A stretch of DNA of 64,000 nucleotides from Silene latifolia (Eukaryota; Streptophyta; Magnoliopsida; Caryophyllales; Caryophyllaceae): positions 146,747,922-146,811,921 of the forward strand of contig NC_133538.1 of the NCBI RefSeq assembly GCF_048544455.1, read 5' to 3'. Shown one piece after another: positions 1 to 9,482 of the stretch; positions within the stretch are counted from its first letter, which is position 1; each line of letters starts with the position of its first letter. The notes under the pieces were generated by a model, which saw only the letters and a list, made by a program, of their open reading frames with translations, made no database searches and was not told where the DNA came from. Both the position numbers and the translations under genes were made by a program.

Positions 1-835
1 CATCCGTTCCAGCAAGAATGCTATCAAAAGCTTCCATTTGTTTGGCCGCCTCAACAACAAACCCCTTTCCCCTGCTAAAGAGAATGAAGAGATTGCTGAA
101 TTAACATCTATAATGAAGACACTTGCGCTGCAAGTACAAGAGATTATGCAAGCTAAAGATGCCGTTATCGAGAGACTTGGGACTCATTTGGCTTAAATAA
201 TTGCCGAGCAAACTTTTAGGCAACCAGAGACGGTATATGCTGTTCATACCGGGAGCAGTCCTCCCTATGAAGGACTTGAGTTGCCTACTGCGAATCCTGA
301 ATTTTCAGACTCAAAGGTTGAAGCAACTGTTCAGGGGTAGGCGTCGTTTGACGAAAAAGAAACCGATTCACGGGAACTACTCGATCGACCTGTTACTGAT
401 GGTCGATCGAGCATATTTGCTGAAGAAATGCTCGATCGAGGAGAAAAAAGTGATCGATCGAGCACATAGGAATACATGTCTCTCGATCGAGCATCTCAAA
501 CTGCTCGATCGAGTACAATTGATGAGAAAAGCTCTCGTTCGAGAGGTAATGTTACTCGATCGAGTAACTTTGAAGATGAAGATGATAATGTGTCATCCAA
601 ATCTAATTTGGACGATAATTATGCAGTTAAGGACAATTCCTATAAGCCTCAGGTTCCATTTCCAGAGCGGCTACGGACGACAAAGGCGGAACAACAATTC
701 GGGAGATTTTTCGATCTTTTGAAAAGTCTTAATGTTAATATTCCATTTGTCGAGCTACTCACCCAGGTACCCTCTTACTCAAAATTTATGAAAGAAATAC
801 TTTTACGTAATTAGAATGTAGATGAATTTGAAGCA
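1..835 (+). pseudogene. gag tail and gag-protease linker (decayed)
   Basis: Bases 1-75 read in frame 1 as a Q/P-rich gag tail resembling the gag tails of A-rev and H. The sense frame then shifts to frame 2, giving a short helical stretch (NEEIAELTSIMKTLALQVQE) that stops at 194-196. The linker continues in frame 2 with Arg-Ser-Ser and Asp-Arg repeats encoded by the TCGATCGA cluster, then a conserved pre-protease segment (VPFPERL...PFVELLTQVPSYSKFMKE). Stops lie near 339 and at 812-814. In the family this linker joins the nucleocapsid to the protease in the gag-pol polyprotein. Frameshift and stops make it non-functional as read. Confidence 0.7.
379..567. repeat. TCGATCGA palindrome cluster in linker
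   Basis: Seven exact TCGATCGA words, mostly in a CTCGATCGAG context, plus one degenerate copy (CTCGTTCGAG) occur within about 190 bp. Spacing is irregular (roughly 20-40 bp) and the sequences between copies are unrelated, so this is not a simple tandem repeat. The cluster lies inside the gag-protease linker and is translated as RSS/LDR-type residues. Equivalent clusters sit at the same place in A-rev (40852) and H (58160). Confidence 0.9.
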
Positions 836-1731
836 GTGGCATTGACTGAGGAGTGCTCCGCACTCTTTCAGAATAAGACTCCACCGAAATTGGCTGACCC
901 GGGTAGTTTTTCTATACCATGTCATATAGGGACCCACCTGATCGACAATGCTTTATGTGACTTAGGTTCTAGTATCAGTGTCTTACCTTTATCGCTTGTT
1001 AAGAGATTAGGTTTGACCAAGGTTCAATGTACTAGCATGCCAGTTCAGATGGCCGACCGTTCTTTATCACGGCCCTTAGGAGTTTTAGAAGATGTACCTG
1101 TTAGGATCGGGAGGTTCTTTATTCCCTTTGACTTTGTTTTTTTAGACAGACCCGAGGACACCAGTACATTATTATCATAGGGAGACCATTTTTGCAAACT
1201 GCTGGTGCAATTGTAGAAGTCGGGGCTAGGACACTTACCTTTCAGGTAAGAGGAGAGGACTTTGTTTTTACCCAGTCTAGTGTACGCAAGGCACCTATGC
1301 AAGTCATGCCCTATAATGATATCCCTTCTGTAGAACCCGGTGGAGTTCCTTCTTATCCTTCTATTTTGTCACATATTGCAGTTGATTTAACACCTCCGCC
1401 ACAGTTTGGGAGCAAGTTGGAGGAATACTTCTCTGTTACTCCTTCTACAGGTCTTGACAGGTTGAAAGACCCAGGAGGCGGGCATGGTACGGTGAATCTA
1501 GAGACTGGAATGGTAAGAATTGATGACCCGAATGGAGGTTTGGACGAGGCTATGCCACATAGGAAGAAAGCGCGCGAGAAAGCCAAGGTTAGAGGCAATG
1601 AAACTGCAAGAAGTTGTTGTTCCTCAGTTGATGCATTGGTATGGAGGACTAAAGTCAAGCTTATGGACGCCGAGGGGACTTCATTCAGTCAGAGGCCTTG
1701 TTGTGGGCAATTTAGCTGTTTTGAAAAATAA
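836..1731 (+). pseudogene. retroviral-type aspartic protease region of A-out (frameshifted)
   Basis: The pre-protease motif PPKLADPGSFSIPC is followed by the active-site segment ALCDLGSSISVLPLSL near 945-1000. The Asp of CDLGSS is the expected catalytic residue; plant Athila/Tat elements use DLGAS rather than DTG. The beta-strand region and the IGRFFIP motif follow. Near 1165-1190 a frameshift separates this from the next segment, which carries the end of the flap-like motif (GRPFLQTAGAIVEVG) and a protease tail ending at 1729-1731. The tail includes the conserved phrase TPPPQFGSKLEEY. The family role is cleavage of the gag-pol polyprotein in the virus-like particle. The frameshift makes this copy defective. 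No pol follows. Confidence 0.8.
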
Positions 1732-1970
1732 GAAGAGAAGGTCGAGCTGGGACCTATCTGAAACTAGCGCTGACCGGGAGGCAACCCAGAGCTTTAAATC
1801 TTTTCAGTTGATTTTCCAACATTACGGTTTTTGTTGCGTGTTTAATAATTGGTTTTTAAACTATAGACTGTGAAACAATTTAGGCTTGATTTTTGGTAGT
1901 ATTTATGGTCGCCATTTGCGTGTTTGCACGCGCCTCGAATGACGCCTAGGAGTTCGATCATTAGGGGGCT

Positions 1971-2075
1971 CTCGATCGAGCACTATTCTACTCGATCGAG
2001 TGCTTGACCACATCGATCGAGCATTGTCGCGTTCCTTTGTACTCGATCGAGTACTTTACTTTGTCGATCGAGTGC
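1971..2075. repeat. TCGATCGA cluster downstream of protease
   Basis: Five exact TCGATCGA words in about 105 bp, in CTCGATCGAG, ACTCGATCGAGT, CATCGATCGAGC and TGTCGATCGAGT contexts. It sits after the protease reading frame, as in A-rev (39265) and H (56618), so its position is conserved within the A family. Confidence 0.9.
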
Positions 2076-2563
2076 TTGACCTCCTTTGTTGCTGGCTGGT
2101 TTGGGGAGGTCCCTACTTCGCGTGTTCTTGTAAGATTTCTGAAGCTTCACTCTTCTTTTCAGTTTGCATTTTCGGCCTTTCCCTATATCTGGGTACAATG
2201 ACAGATTGTACGGTTTGGTTTGGGGAGGGTATATGCATCCATATTGTGTCTGCATAACGTTTTTATTGCATTTCTGTTGTCACGTTTAATTTTGGTATAC
2301 ATTGTTTTTTTATTTATATAAAAAAAAAATCAAAAATCCTATAGAAATTAAAAAAATTCGAAAATTTTTAAAATATTCACGTTTATTTTTGCATTTAGGT
2401 TGAGTTGGAACGGTATATTTCGATGATGACATTGCACTACCTTTAGACTTTTTGCTTAAGCCTTGCTTAAACTGAAATGGTTTTAGCATTGTTTTATTGC
2501 ATAATCTACGAATTAATGTTGAAATTTAGCTGAACGAATAGACCTGACCTAAAATCTTGGCTA

Positions 2564-2568
2564 CCTAC
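2564..2568. repeat. target-site duplication of element 1, left
   Basis: CCTAC immediately precedes the 5' LTR and is repeated at 10995-10999 directly after the 3' LTR. Five bp is the usual length for Ty3-gypsy integration. Confidence 0.93.
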
Positions 2569-4070
2569 TGATGCGTGTCATTTGTACGATGTTTTACACC
2601 CTATTTTACACGCATTTCAGAGCTCAATTATGTAGTTTAAAGCTACTATTTGCCCCATTTCGTCTACTTTCGTATTTTTATGTAATATTGCAGATTTATG
2701 CAGAAATAAGTAGATATTCAGCCAAAATCCGTCCCCGAGTATCTTGCATTGCATTTGACGTGAAATATTTACTTAAGGAACGAGCTTGGTTCGCATTTCG
2801 AGGCCTGAAAGATAATTTTATGAAGAATTAGAAGCGGACTATCAGCTAAAGCAGTCGATGGACTGGCCTCCATGGTCGATCGACCAACCCACGTGTTCCA
2901 GTAGCTACTCTTCAGCGAAGAGCAGTCGATCGACTGCCTTGCATGGTCGATCGGCCAAGCCGCTAATTCTGACGTGAATTAATAGAACGATAATTAAGAA
3001 GCCCATAAGTAGTTAGGTTTTCAGGAATAAGTGTTACGTATATTCCTATATAACGTAGCTTAGGTTTTCAGAATAATTATCAAGTTTTAATCCAGTTTTA
3101 TTCAGTTTTAAGTTTATCATCAAATTATGGGTTCATTAGTTTAGAACAATTTCCTTCAATAAAAGTTACTTTCGCTTTGGGTTTTGATCTCTATTCCTGC
3201 TTCCATTTGGTAATCTTCTGCTCTTATTTTCAGTTTATTACTCTGTTTGTTCGTAGTATAGGATTGCTAGACTAGATTCCCGAAGCCGAAATTATCGTTT
3301 TATATTATTTTCTTGTTTAATTATTTCAATCATGAATTCAGTAGTTTTATTCCTTAATCTCATTGTTGTTTTCGTCGTAGTCATGAGTAGCTAAATAGTT
3401 TGTGCTAGGATGTAGGGAATCTGTAGTGTAGGCGGCATTAGAATAGTACGACCTAAATCACGCCATGGTCGATCGACTGGGTTCCCTGGTCGATCGACTG
3501 GCCACGTGAGTATTAGTTTCGTTTTAATTAATTTAATCTCCATATATGACGAATCGACTGCACGCGACTAGTTGAATGTCTAGGATTTGACCGACCAAAT
3601 AAAGATCGAAAGATAGGGAAGGGAAATAGCCTACCTAATTAAGACGACTAGATTAATGGGATCCAAAGATGATTTAATTTAGCCTTTTTAGTCACTATTA
3701 GTGATATTAGGGACCGTTAGCGAGATCGAAAGATGCTACGTGTAAGAATGGACCGAGAGGACTTCTTATTTTCCCGTCTCACGTGTTTGTTTTAGACCTA
3801 TCTAGTTTACTGCCGCCGAAACTACAGTGAATCGACCATCTTAGCACCCTTTTAATATTTGTTTTATCCGTTTATTTAGTTTATTGTCTTTTATTGCCTT
3901 TAGCTATAGACCAAATATAATCATACCCCCACACACCGTTACTTTAAGACTTAATTAGACAACTAATAAATGCATCGCCTCCCTGTGGTTCGACCCTATT
4001 ACCACTAGCTTATGTTAGTTTTAATAGGTATTATAAATTTTATCTTTGGTGCACATAACGAGGGGCATCA
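2569..4070 (+). repeat. 5' LTR of element 1
   Basis: 1502 bp, from TGATGCGTGTCA to AGGGGCATCA, with TG...CA termini. It contains a cluster of GTCGATCGAC-type words (about 2850-2955 and 3467-3502), a TATA-like box near 3046 and pyrimidine-rich downstream sequence. It matches 9483-10994 closely throughout. It is followed by the five bases AATTT and then the primer site. Confidence 0.95.
3046..3054 (+). promoter_or_regulatory. TATA-like box in element 1 5' LTR
   Basis: CTATATAAC in an AT-rich setting, a few hundred bp inside the LTR and downstream of the palindrome cluster; the 3' LTR has the same box at 9950-9958. This fits an LTR pol II promoter with transcription starting about 30 bp further on. 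The assignment is by motif only. Confidence 0.55.
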
Positions 4071-4075
4071 AATTT

Positions 4076-4093
4076 TGGCGCCGTTGCCGGGGA
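4076..4093 (+). other. primer-binding site, tRNA-Asp type
   Basis: TGGCGCCGTTGCCGGGGA lies five bases after the 5' LTR. It is the complement of the 3' end of plant tRNA-Asp, the usual primer of Athila/Tat elements. The same 18-mer is present, inverted, in A-rev (42780) and B (35600), and with one change in G (50574). Confidence 0.9.
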
Positions 4094-4198
4094 GGCAATT
4101 GTTTAAAATTTTTAGTTGTTTTAATTTTAGTCTTTTTCTTAGTTTAAGGGACATCTGTTCCTTAAACTATTCTTATATTCTATTTGTAGTTTCTTCCT

Positions 4199-5858
4199 AT
4201 GCGCAGGTCACAGGGTGGTGAATTACTACCGTTCAATCCCGAGATTGAGAAGACTTTGCGTGAGTTGGGACGATCATCTAGAGTATTGCCGACAGAGGAA
4301 GAGCTGAGTACTCTCTCTAGTTACTACGAGAATGAGCTATTTGAGGAGGATCCACATTCATCTCCTGTTTCCACTTCTTCAGCTGAGACCGTCACATCTC
4401 CAGATTTTCCAGTCATGGCTGAAGAAGCAAGTATAGCTTGATCACTCTGAGCCGATACCGCAAACCTTTATAAGGGATTCGCATTACCAGGGGAGGACAG
4501 AAAATTCGAGCCAAAGCCTTCTTATATTAACCTGGTTGAGAGGAACCAATTCGGGGGAGCTGCAAATGAAGATGCAGCTAAACACATGGAGACATTCATC
4601 GATTATTGCTGTTCCATACCCCCCACCAACCGGTGTGACCCAGGACCAGGTGAAGGAAACTATGTTTAAATTCTCTCTGCGTGATGCTGCAAGGGAGTGG
4701 TTCAGAGACCTGGATCGAGCTGCTAATGGGATCACTGACTGGAATTCTTTGGCCCTAGCATTCTACAAGAAATATTTCTCTGCCTCGAAGACTAATGCCA
4801 TTAGAGCTCAGATCACGAGCTTTAAACATGGTCCTGATGAGAACTTTCATGAGGCGTGGGTCTATTTCAAGAAGCTGGTGCGAACCATTCCGCATCATGG
4901 GTTCGAATAATGGTCTATGCAATCAATTTTATAATGGGCTCTATGACGATCAGAGAGCTATCCTGGATGCGGCAGATAGTGGCAGATTCCAGGAGAATGT
5001 TGGAGAGACTAAGGGGTGGAAAATTATTGATGATTTGGCCACCCATAAAGCTGAGTATGGGAATTCCACGGGAAATCAAAGGGGGAGAGATGAATCCCCT
5101 TCTGTAGCTGCACTAGAGGCTCTTACGGTGAGGTCTGATAAGTACGAGTTAGGAGGAGCTTGAAAAGGAGGGATCTATCATGTGAATGCTGTTTCAGATG
5201 GTCCTTTCGTCTGCAAGAGATGTGGAGGAGAAGGACATGTTTCAGACAAATGTCCTAATCCCTATGAGTCTTGTGCTGCCTTTCAACATTATAGGCAGAC
5301 AAACACTTATTTTGAGCCGAATACCTTCCTAACTTGAGGTGGAGTAGCCAAAATGTCCTGAATCCAACTCCACCTCCACGGCAGCAGCAACAACAGAATT
5401 ATGTGGCCCCTCATAAGCAACAACAGTTCCAAAAGCCTCCGTATGTTCCTCAGCAGTAGCAGCAGTCCCAAGGCTCCGAATTTGCCGAATTGAAAAACTT
5501 GTTGCTGAAAGAGTCTCAAGCTAGAGAGGCCGGGATGAAGATGTTAGAGAGCCAAATTGCTCAATTGGCAAGCAAGAATACAACTCGAGCTCCGGGACAT
5601 TTACCGACGCAGACGGATCAAAAGGAGACCCTTAATGCCATTACTTTGAGGAGTGGGTCTACCCTTGATGGACCCGCTATGGTTGAGGATGTCGCTGAAA
5701 AAGATGAGGCGGAACCGAGTAAGGAGAAGGCTAGAACGAACAGTGGAAAGAAAAAGACGATTACCAGGTATATCAGTCGATCGACTGATATACCCAGTCG
5801 ATCGACGATCCGCGAGATACAAAGAGCTTCGGTCCTCAGATGTCAGTCACTCGACTGA
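4199..5858 (+). pseudogene. gag of element 1 (several frameshifts and stops)
   Basis: The start is MRRSQGGELLPFNPEIEKTL, matching the gag starts of G and A-rev. The capsid (retrotransposon gag) domain is recognisable from YINLVERNQFGG (about 4513) to FKKLVRTIPHHGFE (about 4909). It includes the conserved FSLRDAAREWFRDLD and WNSLALAFYKKYF segments. A zinc knuckle CKRCGGEGHVSDKC (CX2CX4HX4C) lies at 5212-5253, followed by a Q/P-rich region and IAQLASKN...HLPTQTDQ. The sense frame changes several times and stops occur at 4439-4441 and 4908-4910, so no full gag can be made. In the family it forms the particle shell and binds RNA. The frame shifts once more near 5860 before the protease. Confidence 0.85.
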
Positions 5859-7281
5859 CCTACATGGTCGATCGACTGACAACGCTGCTGATGGTGAGTC
5901 TTTTCGTCCTCCAATGCTAGACAACTTGAGGGACCACTTGTTTCGGGGTACGACGACTCCAAAAATATTGAGGCAAGACCTAAATGCTGATGGGTCAGTC
6001 CCGGTTCTTAAATATGACCCGATGACAATTAATGGATCATTTTTGAGACGGTCTGAAGAAAGGTCAAGCTACAACAAGGAGAAGGTAGTGGATTTTCAGC
6101 CTAAGTCCACCGATGCCGGCATGAGAGATATAGAGGAGAGGGCTAAGTTACTTCTTTCAGCCCCCTACCAGGAGAGATTAGCGCCAACAAAGGAACAGGC
6201 ATCGTTTAATAAATTTGAAAATGTTATTTGTAGCCTAAACGTACAAGTTCCCTTTCTTGAGTTAGTTAATCAAGTGTCTGCTTACATGAAATTTATGAAG
6301 CAACTTTTGTCTAAGAAGAAGTCACTTGAAACTGTGCATACAGTCGCACTAACTGAGGAGTCATACTCTAATTTGACCCACACTGCACCCCATAAGCTAG
6401 AAGACCCAGGTAGCTTTTCCGTTCCATGTAGTATTGGCACCTTTTCTATTGAGAAGGCCTTGTGTGACCTAGGGGCCAGTATTAGCGTTATGCCCTTGAG
6501 TCTTGCTTGGAAGTTGAAATTGACTAGGTTTGCAGTCACCAACATGACAGTACAGATGGCTGATCGATCTGCGGTCCAGCCTATAGGAGTCTTAGAGGAC
6601 ATTCCTGTGCAAATAGTAACGTTCTTTTTCCCTGTTGACTTCGTTGTACTAGATATGCCCGAGGATGCCCACATTCCTATCATATTGGGTAGACCATTTC
6701 TGCACACTGCTGGTGCAATTATAGATGTTGGCTCAAGTACTATGACTTTTAAAGTAGGGAAGCATTCCATTGTCTTTGCCCATACGGCTAAGAAGAAAGA
6801 CCCCATGTGGCCAGTCACTTGTAATACGGTTTCTGAGAAGAAATCTTATTTTGTGCTTCCTGACATGCCTGTTTCTATGCCTGTTTCTGCTATAACACCT
6901 CCGCCCCAGACTGGGAGCAAATTGGAGGAATATTCTTCTGTTTTGGATGTTGCAGGAGCTGGTTTGGGGAAGGAAGAGCCACATGTTGCTCCAGCTGTGA
7001 TGGAGCCAATCGTTCAAAGAGGCGGTCTAGGATGTCTTAGCTATGACACTGATGAGGAGCCCGATGATGAGCCAGTCAAAGCGACGGAGTCCGACTTGGA
7101 TTCTGATGACCTAGAAGAGGTCATTGATTGGGGAGATGCTGAAGCCGTTGATCCGTTGAGTTTAGCGGATGTTGGAGTTGAAAAGAGTGCAGCTGAGGAG
7201 ATGAGCACTGTAGAGGCTACCTCTTGTAGCCAGAAGCCGAGCAAGTGGGCCATTCCATGGTCCTTCTTGATCAACTATTAG
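5653..7281 (+). CDS. protease and acidic tail of element 1 (open, pol absent)
   Basis: An open frame of 542 codons; roughly the first 65-70 residues are out of phase with the true gag frame, which enters near 5860. It then holds a pre-protease region, YQERLAPTKEQASFNKF and PFLELVNQVSAYMKFMKQ. The aspartic protease follows at residues about 255-385, with active site ALCDLGASISVMPLS, VADRSA-like middle and ILGRPFLHTAGAIIDVG end. The protease Asp is intact. The conserved TPPPQTGSKLEEYSS and a strongly acidic C-terminus follow, and the frame ends at 7279-7281 (SFLINY). The role is polyprotein processing. No RT follows: this frame ends where pol would normally continue. It is the longest intact coding stretch in the window. 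Confidence 0.8.
   Translation: MGLPLMDPLWLRMSLKKMRRNRVRRRLERTVERKRRLPGISVDRLIYPVDRRSARYKELRSSDVSHSTDLHGRSTDNAADGESFRPPMLDNLRDHLFRGTTTPKILRQDLNADGSVPVLKYDPMTINGSFLRRSEERSSYNKEKVVDFQPKSTDAGMRDIEERAKLLLSAPYQERLAPTKEQASFNKFENVICSLNVQVPFLELVNQVSAYMKFMKQLLSKKKSLETVHTVALTEESYSNLTHTAPHKLEDPGSFSVPCSIGTFSIEKALCDLGASISVMPLSLAWKLKLTRFAVTNMTVQMADRSAVQPIGVLEDIPVQIVTFFFPVDFVVLDMPEDAHIPIILGRPFLHTAGAIIDVGSSTMTFKVGKHSIVFAHTAKKKDPMWPVTCNTVSEKKSYFVLPDMPVSMPVSAITPPPQTGSKLEEYSSVLDVAGAGLGKEEPHVAPAVMEPIVQRGGLGCLSYDTDEEPDDEPVKATESDLDSDDLEEVIDWGDAEAVDPLSLADVGVEKSAAEEMSTVEATSCSQKPSKWAIPWSFLINY
5774..5879. repeat. GTCGATCGAC cluster in gag-protease linker
   Basis: CAGTCGATCGACTG, CAGTCGATCGACG and GGTCGATCGACTG plus a degenerate CAGTCACTCGACTG occur within 106 bp. 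It occupies the same linker position as the CTCGATCGAG clusters of the A family, but with the flanking bases changed to G/C (GTCGATCGAC). In protein it gives SRSTDIPSRST-type residues. Confidence 0.9.
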
Positions 7282-7517
7282 TTGATCAAAGACTTTACAA
7301 ACAATTTATTGCTTTCGTTAAAATTTTTTTATTGCTTTTGTGTGCGCAAGACTTCGCATTTTAATAAGTTTGCTTAGCATTTTATACACTTTAGACAGTT
7401 ACTTTGGGTTTTGCGCAATTTTGGGCGCGTTATTTTGTGTAATTGCAGGATTATAGACCTTGATAGCTCAATTTATTGAGCTAATTGAAGGAAATCAGAA
7501 AGTTACAGCAGGGTTTC

Positions 7518-7623
7518 CAGTCGATCGACTGCCCCTTATGGTCGATCGACTGAGCTGCGATTTCCAGGAGCTTCTATTCCTGTTCACTCTGGTCGATCAA
7601 CTGGGTGAGGTGGTCGATCGACC
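7518..7623. repeat. GTCGATCGAC cluster downstream of protease
   Basis: Three exact TCGATCGA words in G/C-flanked form plus a degenerate GGTCGATCAACTGG. This is the counterpart of the post-protease TCGATCGA cluster in the A family. Two further copies lie at 8758-8791. Confidence 0.88.
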
Positions 7624-9468
7624 ACCCCACGCTGTTGTACTTGTTTTCGATCATTCCCCTGCTGTGTTTGATCGATTTGCGGAGGTGAGGGAGTCTTTTC
7701 TCCAACTCGTTTCTGTTTTCTTCCGTTTCTTTATTTTCCACATAATTTTGCGTTTCATAAATTGCTTTCTCAGAATTACACGTGGTATTATTTATCTTTT
7801 CAGGTACTTATTGGTAGCACTGCTGGCTACTGAAACCTCCTAGCTCACGCTGGTTTGGGGAGGTTTACTTTTGCTGCGCTTAAAGTCTTGTGAGTTTCCG
7901 AGTTCTTACTTCATGTCTTATGTAGTTAATTTCACGCAAATTCCCATTTTCCCTTTTATTTCATTATATGATTTTGCACAATGGGGACATTGTGTGATTT
8001 GGTTTGGGGAAGGGTTTTGTGTTGCATTCATTCTGTTTTGCATTCACGTTTAGTTTTTGTCTTGTATTGTTTATTTCATTTCTCTTATATATACAGAAAA
8101 TTCAAAAAATTGCAAAATTTCAAAAATTTCAAAAAATTGCATGTTTATTTTAACATGTAGGTTGAGTCGGAACGGTAGTATTTCAATGATGACATTTCAT
8201 TTTCATCTGTTTATGCCTAAGCCTTGCTTAATTGACATGTTATTAGTAGAATCACATATGCATATCTACGAGTTTTCGTTAATATTTTGCTGGACTTGAA
8301 ACATCACTTAGAATTTTGGCAAACTACTTATATTTTCTGAGATTTAGAGCTTATAACTGGTGACATCCATGACCAGTTTGTCTAAGAATGTGGGTAGTTA
8401 CTCCTTATAAGACATGTTACATCAATTTGCATAAATATGAACTTAATCTGCTTAATACATGTATGCATTTGGTTCGTGGTTAGTTGACACATGTGGAAGA
8501 GGTTCCCTTTATTGGTTTAGCCCATAAGCTCCACACTGCCAAAAATGGCCTTTTTGTCCCGTTAACTACATCTACATATAGCCTGCCTTTGTCAAGCTAG
8601 TAGTTTAGTTGTTGGGATTGTCACTTCATTTTTTGGCTGCAAATGCTCTTTTTAGATGATGTTGGGAAAATGAGAAAGGAAGGAAAGGAAGGAAAAAAAA
8701 TATAGAATTGAAAAGAAAGAAAAAAAGAAAAAGGAACGCATGTGTACTGTAGAGGACGGTTGATCGACTGCCCTTCTTGGTCGATCGACTGATGCCCGAA
8801 AAAAAGAGAGAGAAAAATCAATTCGCATAATTCAAAGTCTTTATTAAATGGCGATTTTTGCACCCATGCTATATTTGTATCCTATGGGGAGTTGATTATT
8901 TTGGAGATTGTGAGTTTTGTGCTTGCTAATAGCACCGAGTCGATTGAAGATTTTGAGTAAGGAAGTGGATGTTGTCATATGGTTCTGTTTAGGTACTAGC
9001 TTGATCACCTATGCCTCCACATTCCCATTCTGTTTTACCTTTTCTTACCCATTACCTCACATATCCATATTTACCTCGACATGTGTCATGGTCATTTGTT
9101 TGGTTGGAATGCATATGTACGGTTGTAGAAATCATTTTCATATTAGATTGCAGGCATGTTCTTATAGGTCGTAGTTAGGTGAGAGTCTTTACAATATTAC
9201 TTCTTTCTATCCTTTACATATACTCACCTGTATTTATTGAGTGTTATGAGCGACCCGTGAGAGTCCATTGATAAGTCTCTATAGTTGACGGTTCAACAGT
9301 TTTTAACGACTACATAACTCGTTTGCATGATTCACATTGCTAATTGATTGTTGGTTGTTGCATTAAATTGGTTTAGGCTTTACAGTTTGCATTTCGCTCT
9401 GAGATTGAACTCGTTCCATTAGGTTTTAGGCTAGAGTCTAGTTCTTGCTTGAGGACAAGCAAGGGTTT

Positions 9469-9480
9469 GGTTTGGGGAAG
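9469..9480 (+). other. polypurine tract of element 1
   Basis: GGTTTGGGGAAG ends two bases before the 3' LTR (TGATG at 9483), the expected position of the plus-strand primer. Near-identical words occur upstream at 7852 and 8001. Confidence 0.85.
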
Positions 9481-9482
9481 TT

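Larger units (their letters stand above)
1732..2568 (+). other. non-coding 3' region of A-out, left half
   Basis: No convincing gene. It holds a second TCGATCGA cluster (1971-2075) and two copies of the polypurine-tract-like word GGTTTGGGGAGG (2098-2109 and 2217-2229). An A/T-rich stretch follows, then the conserved motif GGTTGAGTTGGAACGGT near 2398-2414, also found in element 1 and H. The segment TAAGCCTTGCTTAA at 2457-2470 is shared too. It is cut at 2568 by element 1 and resumes at 10995. Relative to H, an ORF1 of nearly 2 kb is missing between the TCGATCGA cluster and the first purine motif. Confidence 0.75.
7282..9482 (+). other. 2.2 kb non-coding 3' region of element 1
   Basis: It takes the place of pol and env-like genes but has no convincing frame. 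In order it holds a GTCGATCGAC cluster (7518-7623), PPT-like GGTTTGGGGAGG (7852-7863) and GGTTTGGGGAAGGG (8001-8014), and an A-rich run near 8090-8150. Next are the motif GGTTGAGTCGGAACGGT (8160-8176), TAAGCCTTGCTTAA (8220), and TAGCCTGCCTTTGTCAAGCTAG (8579-8600). A purine-only tract (about 8660-8745) and two more palindromes (8758-8791) follow, then the true polypurine tract. The same order is seen in A-out and, inverted, in H. Confidence 0.8.

Noticed and set aside
379..567. CRISPR-like or satellite array from repeated TCGATCGA
   Set aside because: Repeats are only 8-10 bp, spacing is irregular and spacers vary from about 8 to 30 bp; the setting is a plant retroelement and the linker frame runs through it.
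4076..4093. tRNA gene near the primer sites
   Set aside because: Only 18 bases match tRNA-Asp 3' end; there is no cloverleaf. These are primer-binding sites.
6282..6818. Minus-strand frame of 178 residues over the element 1 protease
   Set aside because: Shadow of the real protease frame on the plus strand, which has the conserved motifs.
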